DNA of 64,000 bases from Butyrivibrio sp. VCD2006 (lineage in GTDB: Bacteria > Bacillota > Clostridia > Lachnospirales > Lachnospiraceae): positions 62,001 through 126,000 of the forward strand of contig NZ_AUIX01000009.1 of the NCBI RefSeq assembly GCF_000423925.1. Direction: 5' to 3'. Within the stretch, counting starts at the first letter, position 1. Each line of letters opens with the position of its first letter. The notes beneath the pieces were generated by a model, which ran no database searches, was not told the origin of the DNA, and saw only the letters and a program-made list of their open reading frames with translations. The translations under genes were made by a program, and so were the position numbers. Below are positions 9,319 through 17,704 of this stretch, piece by piece.

Positions 9319-10701
9319 TTATAACCCGGCAAGAGTAGAAAGATCCTTTTTAGCTGAAGGAATATCCAGCTTGTAAATCTCTTCTGTTGCAAGTCTTACC
9401 TTGGCAACGTTGACTCCGGAATCCTTCGGGAAGCAGTAGTACTGAACATTCATATCACCGATGCTTATCATATCTCCGATCTCATACCAGAAGTAATCTG
9501 CGTAGAGAGAATAGGAGTGCTTTGGAGATTGTGAATAGGACAATTCACCATTACATCCGGTAAGCGTGAAGCCATTGATGTTGTGAACGAGTCTTCCTTC
9601 GCCAATTCTGTAGGCAGCCTTAGTATCTTTAACGGCGATGATATCTACCGGAATATCAAGGTAATATTTACCTTCAGTTATTTCCTTTTTGACAGAATCT
9701 CTTTCCCATCTATACCAGTCTGATATATATGAAAAGTCGTAGTTTCTTTCAAGGTATGTAGTATGTGCCTGACTTATGGAAGCAGGATTTGCATTGATAG
9801 AATTATTATCATGTATTTCATTTTCAGAAATATTTTGTTTTACAAGAGATCCGTCGTCTGTAAGCACCCAGACCATTTTACAAAAGCTGCAGGACAGATT
9901 AATACCTTTTCCTGTGAGAGTCTTTTCCTTGCCACAGACAGGACATTTGTATAGTACTCTGTGAAGTCCGTCGGCTCTGAATTCTTCAGATACCTTGATT
10001 CCATTTTCTCTTTGCCATCTCCAATGATCAAAGGTAAACTCGCGCTTAAGAATATCATTTAATTCGGACACACTTTTTTCCTTGATATCAGTAGGAGACA
10101 GGAGATACTTAACCCTGGCACTCACGGTAACATCTCTTTTCTGAAGACCATTGTAGAGAGGATCCCTGTGGAAGGATCCTGTGGTAGTTACCATCACAAC
10201 CGGTACCTTAAAAAGCTTTAAGCATTTTCCAACACTCGAAGGAAGCTTTGTGGCAGTTCCGTCAAAGCTGTAGCTTGCTTCAGGAAACATTACAACGGAA
10301 GCTTTAAGGTCATTTAGGCAGTGCAGTATATCCTTGATAAGCGGCATGTCGGTGATGAATTTCCTTGCAGGGATGCAGCCAATCTGCCTCATAAGCCATT
10401 CCTTGCCAATAAAGCCATCAAGGGTTGTGACTATATGGAACTCTCTGTCATGAAAAATTTCAGCAACCATTTCAAGATCAGTACTTGAGGAATGGTTCAT
10501 AAGAATAAGGCAGGGCTCATTTTTATTTAGCTTCTCCATGCCTTCAGTTTCATATGAAAAGTGACAATCCTCCAGATCCTTCTTTGCTACCATGCGCATG
10601 ATAAAACGCCAGAAAGCTGTCTGTTTGCAAGGCTTTTTGTTCTGGTAGGTCTTTATATTTTCTACTTCTGGAAAACTCTTTGGTATTACCTTGATCTTCA
10701 A
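9319..10701 (-). CDS. Lysophospholipid acyltransferase-like protein with zinc ribbon
   Basis: About 460 residues. The PlsC-type HX4D motif is seen as MNHSSSTD, followed by the second block CIPARKF and the third FPEASYSFDG. This family transfers acyl groups to lysophosphatidate-like acceptors at the membrane. A four-cysteine ribbon (CPVCGKEKTL, LSCSFCKMVW) follows at about 255-285, and the C-terminal 170 residues are unlike standard PlsC. The start is probably TTG at 10701, 8 nt after GGGGG; a longer frame opens at TTG 10719. The substrate cannot be told; a lipid-remodelling or glycolipid acylation role is possible. Confidence 0.8.
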   Translation of the reverse strand: MKIKVIPKSFPEVENIKTYQNKKPCKQTAFWRFIMRMVAKKDLEDCHFSYETEGMEKLNKNEPCLILMNHSSSTDLEMVAEIFHDREFHIVTTLDGFIGKEWLMRQIGCIPARKFITDMPLIKDILHCLNDLKASVVMFPEASYSFDGTATKLPSSVGKCLKLFKVPVVMVTTTGSFHRDPLYNGLQKRDVTVSARVKYLLSPTDIKEKSVSELNDILKREFTFDHWRWQRENGIKVSEEFRADGLHRVLYKCPVCGKEKTLTGKGINLSCSFCKMVWVLTDDGSLVKQNISENEIHDNNSINANPASISQAHTTYLERNYDFSYISDWYRWERDSVKKEITEGKYYLDIPVDIIAVKDTKAAYRIGEGRLVHNINGFTLTGCNGELSYSQSPKHSYSLYADYFWYEIGDMISIGDMNVQYYCFPKDSGVNVAKVRLATEEIYKLDIPSAKKDLSTLAGL

Positions 10702-10773
10702 TTTATAATCCCCCAACAAATTTAATAAACAATTAGAAAGTGTATCTCGGATTTTTACTCCGGGATGTTTTCA

Positions 10774-10796
10774 TTCTTGAAGCTATGATTCAAGAA
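10774..10796. promoter_or_regulatory. Inverted repeat TTCTTGAA-N7-TTCAAGAA
   Basis: A perfect 8-bp inverted repeat with a 7-nt spacer in the divergent space between the acyltransferase and the polymerase gene. Size and position fit an operator for a dimeric regulator. It is not a LexA box of the GAAC-N4-GTTC type. Confidence 0.4.
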
Positions 10797-10921
10797 TACA
10801 TAGATACATGATACCACATTTAATTAATAGGAGAGGAATCTATAGCAGGTACTGTCATTTAGAGTCATAATATGCCCCAAAATAATACCAATGGATGAAA
10901 AAGGTTGATATTATATAAAGT

Positions 10922-12493
10922 ATGAAACAATACATCGCAATTGACCTCAAATCCTTCTACGCATCGGTGGAAGCAGCGGGAAGAGACTTGGATCCACTTA
11001 CAACAAATCTTGTTGTGGCAGATCCGTCTAGAACTGAGAAGACGATATGTCTGGCAGTGTCTCCGTCATTGAAGGAATATGGGATACCGGGACGTGCCCG
11101 GCTTTTTGAGGTTACGCAAAAGATAAAAGAAGTTAATAAAGAAAGACTCAGGCGGGCAATAAAGCTTGGAGTCGCACCAAAGGATGCTTCCGGAAACTAT
11201 GTGTTTTCAGGGACTTCTTTTGATGCAGAAGACCTCAATAAGGATCCGTCGCTGGAACTATACTTTATAATTGCGCCTCCAAGAATGGCCCTTTACGAAA
11301 AAGTAAGTACTGAGATTTTTTCAATATACACAAAGTACGTCAGCTCAGATGATATCCATGTTTACTCGATAGATGAATGCTTTATAGATGTAACGGGATA
11401 TCTTAATACCTATAAAATGACAGCCCATGAGCTTGCCATGACTATGATAAGAGATGTCCTGAAAAATACGGGAATAACAGCGACCGCAGGAATAGGCACG
11501 AATATGTATCTTGCAAAGGTCGCAATGGATATAGTAGCAAAGCATGTTCCTGCTGATGAGCAGGGAGTGAGGATAGCAGAGCTTGAAGAAAAATCCTACC
11601 GAGAGCTTTTGTGGTGTCACAGACCAATCACGGATTTTTGGAGAGTTGGTCGGGGAATTGCGAAGAGAATGGAAAAGCTACAGTGCTTTACCATGGGAGA
11701 TATCGCAAGACTTAGCACTCAGAATGAAGATCTGATCTATAAGGCCCTTGGCATAAACGCAGAGCTTTTAATTGACCATGCCTGGGGATGGGAGCCCACT
11801 GACATCGCTACTATCAAGTCCTATAAACCGGACAACAATTCGATATCCTCGGGACAGGTCCTTATGGAACCCTACGACTATGAAAAGGGGAGACTCATCA
11901 TCAAAGAGATGACAGAGCTAATGGTTCTTGATCTTGTGAAAAAAGGGCTGGTAACTAAACAGATCGGACTTACGGTGAGCTATGACAAGGATTGCATCAG
12001 GCCTGCGGTTCCCGGACGAAGCGGTAAGGATGACGTGTATATCGTAGTTAATACCGGAAAAGAATATACGGGTAATATTTCAAAAGATTATTATGGAAGA
12101 ATTTCTCCTGAGCATTCCAACGGTTCTGAGAGACTTGATAAGTACTCAAGCTCAACAAAGAAAATCATGGATGCCATGATGAGACTTTTTGACAGAATAG
12201 TTGATCCTGATCTTATGATACGAAGAGTAGGCATTGCCGCTATCGGAGTAATTGATGAAAATAACATCCCGGAGGAAGAACCGGAGCAGCTTGATCTTTT
12301 CACAGATTATGCAGCACTTGAAAAGGAGAAGGAAGCGGAAAAACTGGCAGAGGAAAAAGAGCGAAAGCTTCAAAAGGCAACCCTTGAGCTTCAGGAGAAA
12401 TTCGGCAAGAATGCTGTGCTTAAGGGCATGAATTTAAGTGAAGGAGCAACAACAATTATGAGGAACGGACAGATAGGAGGACATAAAGCATAA
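10922..12493 (+). CDS. Y-family DNA polymerase (DinB/UmuC-like, UvrX/YqjW type)
   Basis: 523 residues. N-terminal palm with YIAIDLKSFYASVEA (first catalytic Asp) and the second acidic motif YSIDECFIDVTGY, followed by the GIGTNMYLAKVAMD block, HhH thumb and little-finger domain. The insertion PSRTEKTICLAVSPSLKEYG and overall length match the Firmicute YqjW/UvrX group rather than short DinB. The role is translesion synthesis across damaged DNA. The C-terminal 60 residues are charged and coiled-coil-like (EKEKEAEKLAEEKERKLQ). No Shine-Dalgarno is seen; the TATTATATAAAG just before ATG suggests a near-leaderless message. A YolD-like gene, a usual partner, lies 900 bp downstream. Confidence 0.9.
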   Translation: MKQYIAIDLKSFYASVEAAGRDLDPLTTNLVVADPSRTEKTICLAVSPSLKEYGIPGRARLFEVTQKIKEVNKERLRRAIKLGVAPKDASGNYVFSGTSFDAEDLNKDPSLELYFIIAPPRMALYEKVSTEIFSIYTKYVSSDDIHVYSIDECFIDVTGYLNTYKMTAHELAMTMIRDVLKNTGITATAGIGTNMYLAKVAMDIVAKHVPADEQGVRIAELEEKSYRELLWCHRPITDFWRVGRGIAKRMEKLQCFTMGDIARLSTQNEDLIYKALGINAELLIDHAWGWEPTDIATIKSYKPDNNSISSGQVLMEPYDYEKGRLIIKEMTELMVLDLVKKGLVTKQIGLTVSYDKDCIRPAVPGRSGKDDVYIVVNTGKEYTGNISKDYYGRISPEHSNGSERLDKYSSSTKKIMDAMMRLFDRIVDPDLMIRRVGIAAIGVIDENNIPEEEPEQLDLFTDYAALEKEKEAEKLAEEKERKLQKATLELQEKFGKNAVLKGMNLSEGATTIMRNGQIGGHKA

Positions 12494-12618
12494 TATCGTA
12501 AACTTATTGTAAAAAAAACATCAAGGCACTAATTAGGTGCTATTGAGCAAGAATTATATGGAAAATTAACTCGAAATCTAAGATAGTACTGTGTGGATGA
12601 TAAATAATTAACAAAAGA

Positions 12619-13373
12619 GGTGATCAGGATATGATTCTTATTTCAGGTCCCGGTCACGGCGGTAATTTCTTTGTAGCCAATACATATCTTGAAGGATCAT
12701 ATAGTGAGGTTTATCCCAATATCAGTCGTGATATGGATGGTCTTCAGAAGCTTTGCAAGCATCCAGACCGCAGTGGCTTACAATGGAACAGGCTGTTAAG
12801 CACTGCACACAGGGTATTGGTATCTGGGATTGGGCTTCTACAGATACAGGAGAGGATCCGGATATCGTACTTGCATGCTGTGGTGATACACCTACACTTG
12901 AGGCACTTGCAGCAGTTGATATTCTTCACAAGGAGATGCCTGAGATCAAGGTTCGCTTTGTAAACGTTGTTGACCTTATGAAGATGGAGCCTAAGAATAA
13001 GCATCCTCACGGACTTTCAGACGTAGAGTATGATACAATCTTTACAAAGGATAAGCCTATTGTATTTGCATTCCATGGATATCCGACTCTTATCCATGAG
13101 CTTACTTATACAAGACACAATAGAAATATCCATGTATACGGCTACCATGAGGAAGGTACAATCACTACTCCTTTCGATATGAGAGTACAGAATAAGATTG
13201 ACCGTTTTGACCTTGTAATCGCTATGCTCAACAACATGCCTCAGATGGGTAACAAGGGTGCATTCCTTGTACAGAAGATGAAGGATAAGCTTGTAGAGCA
13301 TAAGACTTACATTCACGACGTAGGTGTTGATATGCCTGAGGTTGCTGAGTGGAAGTGGACAGGCGTTAAGTAA
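12619..13373 (+). pseudogene. Phosphoketolase (Xfp) pseudogene, internally deleted and frameshifted
   Basis: The first frame (from 12631) reads [20 protein letters not shown], which belongs near residue 80-100 of xylulose-5-P/fructose-6-P phosphoketolase, a protein of about 790 residues. It runs into CKHPDR. A second frame then reads [20 protein letters not shown] and continues to the end ([20 protein letters not shown]), the C-terminal ~200 residues of Xfp. The two parts are joined so that CKHP of frame one fits the family sequence SKHPRPQW if one base is restored near 12770. So the N-terminal ~70 residues and about 500 central residues, with the thiamine diphosphate site, are lost, plus a -1 frameshift. 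It cannot be an active enzyme. Confidence 0.88.
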
Positions 13374-13389
13374 TTCAGATGGATATGAT

Positions 13390-13605
13390 ATGAGCGGAAA
13401 CAAGCAGGATGCCAGAACTGAATATGCGGATATCATCGACAGACCACGTTGGGAGTCCCCTGTACATCCTCACATGAGTCTCTATGATCGTGCGGCGCAG
13501 TTTATGCCCTTTGCAGCTTTAACAGGCTACGATGACATGATCGCAAAGGAAACAGAGCGGGTGAACACAAAAGATGAGTATGAGCGCGACAGGACAGAGT
13601 TTTAG
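13390..13605 (+). CDS. YolD-like small protein
   Basis: 71 residues from ATG 13390. The core DRAAQFMPFAALTGYDDMI resembles the RAKQFxPFxALxGF motif of YolD-like proteins, which are commonly encoded beside Y-family polymerases and have been compared to UmuD. Here the expected partner ends at 12493 and the phosphoketolase remnant lies between them. The ribosome binding site is weak (GGATATGAT). Family assignment is from the motif; function in SOS/translesion control is inferred. Confidence 0.65.
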   Translation: MSGNKQDARTEYADIIDRPRWESPVHPHMSLYDRAAQFMPFAALTGYDDMIAKETERVNTKDEYERDRTEF

Positions 13606-13666
13606 CTTAATTTTTTAATGTACTTTGACGTATTTTAATAAATTGAAAAAAGTTAAAAAAAGTATC

Positions 13667-13695
13667 TTGACACATTAGTTTCACAAGCGTAAAAT
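13667..13695 (+). promoter_or_regulatory. Sigma-70 type promoter
   Basis: TTGACA (13667-13672), a 17-bp spacer, TAAAAT (13690-13695). Transcription would begin near 13702 and reach an intrinsic terminator within 50 nt, so it may make a short RNA or an attenuated leader for the downstream amt gene. Confidence 0.7.
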
Positions 13696-13715
13696 CACAA
13701 ACTATAAAAGACAAG

Positions 13716-13751
13716 GGCGTCTTAGAGATAACACTCTAAGGCGCCTTTTTT
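13716..13751 (+). terminator. Strong terminator with 6-nt loop
   Basis: GGCGTCTTAGAG (13716-13727), loop ATAACA, CTCTAAGGCGCC (13734-13745), then six T: a 12-bp stem. It lies about 20 nt past the promoter at 13667 and could be an attenuator. Another 7-bp hairpin, GCTGGTG/CGCCAGC with a T5 loop, follows at 13752-13770. Confidence 0.8.
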
Positions 13752-13800
13752 GCTGGTGTTTTTCGCCAGCGAGTTCATTATGAATACAAACTCCGGAGAC

Positions 13801-13899
13801 GTATACACTTTATTGTATACATGTATTCACAAATAATCACTTGGCACGATTTTTTAGCTTAGTGTACTACCTGGTTCTGGCGGGTAAGTCGTCAGAACG
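13801..13899. promoter_or_regulatory. Structured part of the amt leader
   Basis: Holds an inverted repeat GTATACA/TGTATAC (13801-13820) and a hairpin GTTCTGGC (13874-13881) with GTCAGAAC (13891-13898). Between them is TTGGCACGA (13841-13849), like half of a sigma-54 site but without a correctly spaced -12 element. The function is not known; the position suggests regulation of amt. Confidence 0.4.
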
Positions 13900-13919
13900 A
13901 TAATATGAAATAGTTTTGA

Positions 13920-13975
13920 AGCGGTGCAATGGGGCATCAGACTGTATGTGGCAGTCTCCCGTTGCACCGCTTTTT
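13920..13975 (+). terminator. Second terminator, 62 bp before amt
   Basis: AGCGGTGCAA (13920-13929) pairs with TTGCACCGCT (13962-13971), with inner GGG/CCC and AGACTG/CAGTCT stems, then TTTTT. In the sense direction just before amt it is best read as an attenuator or as a barrier that insulates the gene. Confidence 0.75.
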
Positions 13976-14037
13976 CGTGAACACGACCTGGCTGGTTATA
14001 GTCATGCGTTAATCACAAACCTAAGGAGGAGCAGGTT

Positions 14038-15807
14038 ATGAGTGAAGAGATTTTAAGTGCAATTGATTCGAGTGTCTTCGGAGTATGGTTTTTGATCGGA
14101 GCAGCTCTTGTTTTCTGGATGCAGGCAGGCTTTGCAATGTGCGAGGCAGGTTTCACCAGAGCAAAGAATACAGGAAACATCATTATGAAGAATCTGATGG
14201 ATTTCTGTATCGGTACTGTAGTTTTTATCCTGATTGGTTTTGGCCTCTTACTTGGTGAGGACATGATGGGCATCATCGGAAGACCGGGATTTGATATTTT
14301 TACAAGCTATGCAAATTTTGACTGGTCCAATTTCGTATTCAACCTTGTGTTCTGTGCAACAACAGCAACAATCGTTTCAGGATCCATGGCTGAGAGAACA
14401 AAGTTCATTTCTTACTGCGTATATTCAGCAGTTATCTCGGCAATCATTTATCCCATTGAAGCTCACTGGACATGGGGCGGCGGCTTCCTTGCACAGATGG
14501 GATTCCATGATTTTGCAGGATCAACATGTATCCACATGGTTGGTGGTATCTCAGCTTTTATCGGAGCAGCATTTCTTGGAGCCCGCATTGGTAAATTCGA
14601 AAAGGATGCAAATGGCGATGTAGTTAAGGTAAATGCTTTCCCTGGCCACAATCTTACAGCAGCAGCTCTTGGTGTTTTCATTCTCTGGCTTGGCTGGTAC
14701 GGATTCAACGGAGCAGCTTGTACAACAGTAGATCAGCTTGGTTCAGTTTTCGTAACAACAACAATCGCACCTGCACTTGCAACAGTAACCTGCATGATCT
14801 TTACATGGCTCAAGTATGGTAAGCCTGATGTTTCAATGTGTCTTAACGCTTCACTTGCAGGCCTTGTAGCTATCACAGCTCCCTGCGATGTAACAGATGC
14901 TTTTGGTGCAATCGTAATTGGTATCGTAGCAGGACTTCTTGTTTGCTTCGGTGTTTGGTTCCTTGATTATAAGCTTCATGTTGATGACCCGGTTGGAGCA
15001 GTTGCAGTTCACTGCTTAAACGGTATCTGGGGAACAATCGCAGTTGGCCTTTTTGCAACAAATGCAGCACCCGGCTACAGCATCGCAGATGCTTCAGGAA
15101 ATGAAATGGTTGGCCTTTTCTATGGTGGCGGATTTAAGCTTCTTGGAATTCAGCTCATCGGATTCGCAGCAGTTGCAGCTTGGACAGCGGTAACAATTAC
15201 AATCACATTCGCAGTAATCAAGGCTACACTTGGTCTTCGTGTTACTGAGGAAGAGGAGATCACAGGACTTGATGCTACAGAGCACGGCCTTGCATCAGCT
15301 TATTCAGGATTCGCACTCATGGATGTTTCCGGTTCACTCAATATGAGCATTAACGAGAACACAGATCTTGGCGTAAGCGACTATGATTCAGCATCAGAGT
15401 TCCAGAAGAATGCTTCCGTACCGGTTGTTACACAGCCTATTAAGACAGATTCAGCAATTCATAAGGTAGTTATTGTTACTAAGCTTTCAAGATATGACAA
15501 ACTTCGTAAGGCAATGAACGAAATCGGTGTAACCGGTATGACAGTTACTCAGGTTATGGGATGTGGAGTACAGAAGGGCTCAGGCCAGAAGTACCGCGGA
15601 GTTGAGATGGATGTAACACTTCTTCCCAAGATTAAGCTTGAAGTTGTTGTCAGCAAGATCCCTGTAGAGGATGTCATCGAGGCAGCTAAGAGAACACTTT
15701 ACACAGGAAAAATCGGTGATGGTAAGATCTTCGTTTACAGCATCGACAACGTAGTTAAGATTCGTACCGGCGAAGAGGGCATTGCAGCTTTGGCAGATGC
15801 TGAGTGA
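14038..15807 (+). CDS. amt: Ammonium transporter fused to a PII (GlnB-like) domain
   Basis: 589 residues. Residues ~10-410 form an 11-helix Amt channel: MQAGFAMCEAGFTRAKN, the conserved Asp and His in DFAGSTCIHMVGG, and the second pore His in AVHCLNGIWGTI. After a linker (~415-475), residues ~478-589 are a complete PII domain: HKVVIVTKLSRYDKLRKAM, a T-loop with QKYRGVEMDV, and the signature TGKIGDGKIFVYSIDNV plus IRTGEE. The channel brings in NH4+/NH3 while the PII part should sense 2-oxoglutarate/ATP and gate it in cis. Start at ATG after GGAGGAG. The next genes assimilate ammonium. Confidence 0.95.
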   Translation: MSEEILSAIDSSVFGVWFLIGAALVFWMQAGFAMCEAGFTRAKNTGNIIMKNLMDFCIGTVVFILIGFGLLLGEDMMGIIGRPGFDIFTSYANFDWSNFVFNLVFCATTATIVSGSMAERTKFISYCVYSAVISAIIYPIEAHWTWGGGFLAQMGFHDFAGSTCIHMVGGISAFIGAAFLGARIGKFEKDANGDVVKVNAFPGHNLTAAALGVFILWLGWYGFNGAACTTVDQLGSVFVTTTIAPALATVTCMIFTWLKYGKPDVSMCLNASLAGLVAITAPCDVTDAFGAIVIGIVAGLLVCFGVWFLDYKLHVDDPVGAVAVHCLNGIWGTIAVGLFATNAAPGYSIADASGNEMVGLFYGGGFKLLGIQLIGFAAVAAWTAVTITITFAVIKATLGLRVTEEEEITGLDATEHGLASAYSGFALMDVSGSLNMSINENTDLGVSDYDSASEFQKNASVPVVTQPIKTDSAIHKVVIVTKLSRYDKLRKAMNEIGVTGMTVTQVMGCGVQKGSGQKYRGVEMDVTLLPKIKLEVVVSKIPVEDVIEAAKRTLYTGKIGDGKIFVYSIDNVVKIRTGEEGIAALADAE

Positions 15808-15870
15808 TAAAGGGATTGCGGGAACGAAGTGGAGCAATCCTGTTATCACAAAAATAAGTATACTATTCGA

Positions 15871-15903
15871 CCTCTGGGTTTTGAGTGGTGTCTGACCCAG
15901 AGG
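15871..15903 (+). terminator. Hairpin after amt
   Basis: CCTCTGGGT (15871-15879) pairs with ACCCAGAGG (15895-15903); another stem, GGATTGC/GCAATCC, lies at 15813-15840. No T-run follows, so these may process or stabilise an amt-asnB message rather than end it. Confidence 0.45.
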
Positions 15904-15940
15904 CTTATATAAAAAATGAAATACCAGGAGGAACAGTAAT

Positions 15941-17524
15941 ATGTGCGCAATTCTCACATATACCAGAGAAGAGATCAGCAAAGATTTTTTTGAAGAAATG
16001 CTGCAAAGGACAGCATCAAGAGGACCGGACAAATCAAGGACCTTAAAAGTAAAGGGCGGATGGCTCGGTTTTAACAGACTTGCAATTATGGGACTTAACT
16101 GCTTAGGAATGCAGCCATTTGAACTAAACGGAAATGCTGTTGTTTGTAACGGTGAGCTTTATGGATTTAAGGCACTCAGAACCTATCTTAAATCTCTCGG
16201 TTATCGCTTTAATGGTGACAGTGATTGCGAGATTATTCTTCCTCTTTATGAGAAGCTTGGAACAAAAATGTTTTCACTTCTCGATTCAGAGTTTGCAATG
16301 GTCATCTATGATGCTGAGAAAAATGATTTCATTGCAGCGAGAGATCCGATAGGAATCAGACCTCTCTACTATGGTTATGATGACGACGGTTACATATTGT
16401 TCGCTTCTGAACCTAAAAACCTTACAGGAGTTTGTAAGAAAATAATGCCTTTCCCGCCAGGACATTACTACGAGGATGGCAAATTCATATGCTACAGAGA
16501 TTTGACCAAGGTAAAGGAAGTAAGAACCGATAAACTTGAAACAATTACAACAAACATTCACGACAAACTACTTAATGGAATAAAGAAGAGACTTGATGCG
16601 GATGCACCGGTAGGATTTTTGTTATCAGGCGGACTTGATTCTTCACTTGTATGTGGAGTTGCAGCAAGTCTTCAGGATAAGCCGATTGAGACATTCGCAA
16701 TCGGAATGGACATAGATGCGATCGATCTTAAATATGCAAGAGAGGTTGCAGAATATATTCACAGCAATCATCACGAGGTGATCATCAGCAAGAAGGATGT
16801 TCTTGATGCTTTGGAGCCTGTAGTAAAGGCACTTGGAACCTATGACATCACAACAATAAGAGCATCAATCGGAATGTATCTTCTTTGCAAATGGATCCAT
16901 GAAAACACCGATATCAAGGTTGTTCTCACAGGTGAAATTTCAGATGAGCTTTTCGGATATAAGTACACAGACTTCGCTCCCAGTGCTGAGGCCTTCCAGG
17001 AGGAAGCAGAGAAGAGAGTCAGAGAGCTTCATATGTACGATGTTCTAAGAGCAGACAGATGTATCAGTGTTAATTCACTTGAGGCAAGAGTACCTTTCGG
17101 AGATCTGGACTTCGTTGACTATGTTATGTCAATTGATCCCGAGAAGAAGCTTAATACCTACGGAATGGGTAAATTCCTTTTAAGAAAAGCGTTTGAGCCT
17201 GACAAGTTTATCCCTCATTCAATTCTAATGAGAGAAAAGGCAGCATTCTCAGATGCTGTAGGACATTCCTTAAGAGATGACCTCATGGAATATGCAGAGG
17301 CTCATTACACAGATTCTGAATATGAGGAGAAGAGAAAGGCATACACACATGCAACTCCCTTCACAAAGGAATCACTTCTATATAGAGAATTATTTGAAAA
17401 ATACTATCCCGGACAATCGGATATGGTTATAGATTTCTGGATGCCAAATAAATCATGGAAAGGCTGCGACGTTAACGATCCGTCAGCAAGAGTACTTTCC
17501 AACTACGGCGCCAGTGGAAAATAG
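15941..17524 (+). CDS. asnB: Asparagine synthase (glutamine-hydrolysing)
   Basis: 527 residues. The class II glutaminase begins with the catalytic Cys at position 2 (MCAILTYTREE), followed by RGPD, GFNRLAIMG and the NGELYGFKALR block. The synthetase domain has the ATP pyrophosphatase loop LLSGGLDSSLV and the LTGEISDELFGYKY segment. It makes asparagine from aspartate, ATP and glutamine. Strong site AGGAGGA before ATG. It sits between amt and glutamine synthetase, consistent with a nitrogen block. Length is normal for bacterial AsnB. Confidence 0.95.
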   Translation: MCAILTYTREEISKDFFEEMLQRTASRGPDKSRTLKVKGGWLGFNRLAIMGLNCLGMQPFELNGNAVVCNGELYGFKALRTYLKSLGYRFNGDSDCEIILPLYEKLGTKMFSLLDSEFAMVIYDAEKNDFIAARDPIGIRPLYYGYDDDGYILFASEPKNLTGVCKKIMPFPPGHYYEDGKFICYRDLTKVKEVRTDKLETITTNIHDKLLNGIKKRLDADAPVGFLLSGGLDSSLVCGVAASLQDKPIETFAIGMDIDAIDLKYAREVAEYIHSNHHEVIISKKDVLDALEPVVKALGTYDITTIRASIGMYLLCKWIHENTDIKVVLTGEISDELFGYKYTDFAPSAEAFQEEAEKRVRELHMYDVLRADRCISVNSLEARVPFGDLDFVDYVMSIDPEKKLNTYGMGKFLLRKAFEPDKFIPHSILMREKAAFSDAVGHSLRDDLMEYAEAHYTDSEYEEKRKAYTHATPFTKESLLYRELFEKYYPGQSDMVIDFWMPNKSWKGCDVNDPSARVLSNYGASGK

Positions 17525-17637
17525 AATAATGAAAAATCAGACCTTAAAAGCAGTAATCATATAGATTATTTAAAAGTAATAGACTTTTTTATAAACAAAA
17601 AGTAGTGGTGTTTATTTAAAAATATAAGATCCCTTAA

Positions 17638-17686
17638 GCCTTCTCCCTATGGGAGAAGGTGTCAGCGAAGCTGACGGATGAGGGGC
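17638..17686 (+). repeat. Dispersed palindromic element before glnN
   Basis: CCTTCTCCC-TAT-GGGAGAAGG followed by TCAGC-GAA-GCTGA and GGATGAGGGG. The same design (CCTTCyCCC hairpin, small hairpin, GGATGAGGG) occurs at 24894-24993 and 39524-39566, and inverted at 39305-39350. It ends 18 nt before the GS start and its own GAGGGG is followed by a separate AGGAGG. Confidence 0.8.
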
Positions 17687-17704
17687 AAAAAGGAGGAAAA
17701 GGAT

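Noticed and set aside
10720..10921. LexA box before the Y-family polymerase
   Set aside because: No GAAC-N4-GTTC or CTGT-N8-ACAG pattern was found; only the TTCTTGAA inverted repeat.
13017..13436. 139-residue minus-strand frame
   Set aside because: It is the antisense of the conserved phosphoketolase remnant.
13716..13751. ANTAR hexaloop target
   Set aside because: Loop ATAACA has A at position 1 but not G at position 4, and no clear second hexaloop pairs with it.
13841..13858. Sigma-54 promoter (TTGGCACGA) before amt
   Set aside because: The -24 half fits but the following GC lies 12 rather than 10 nt from GG, and sigma-54 needs exact spacing.
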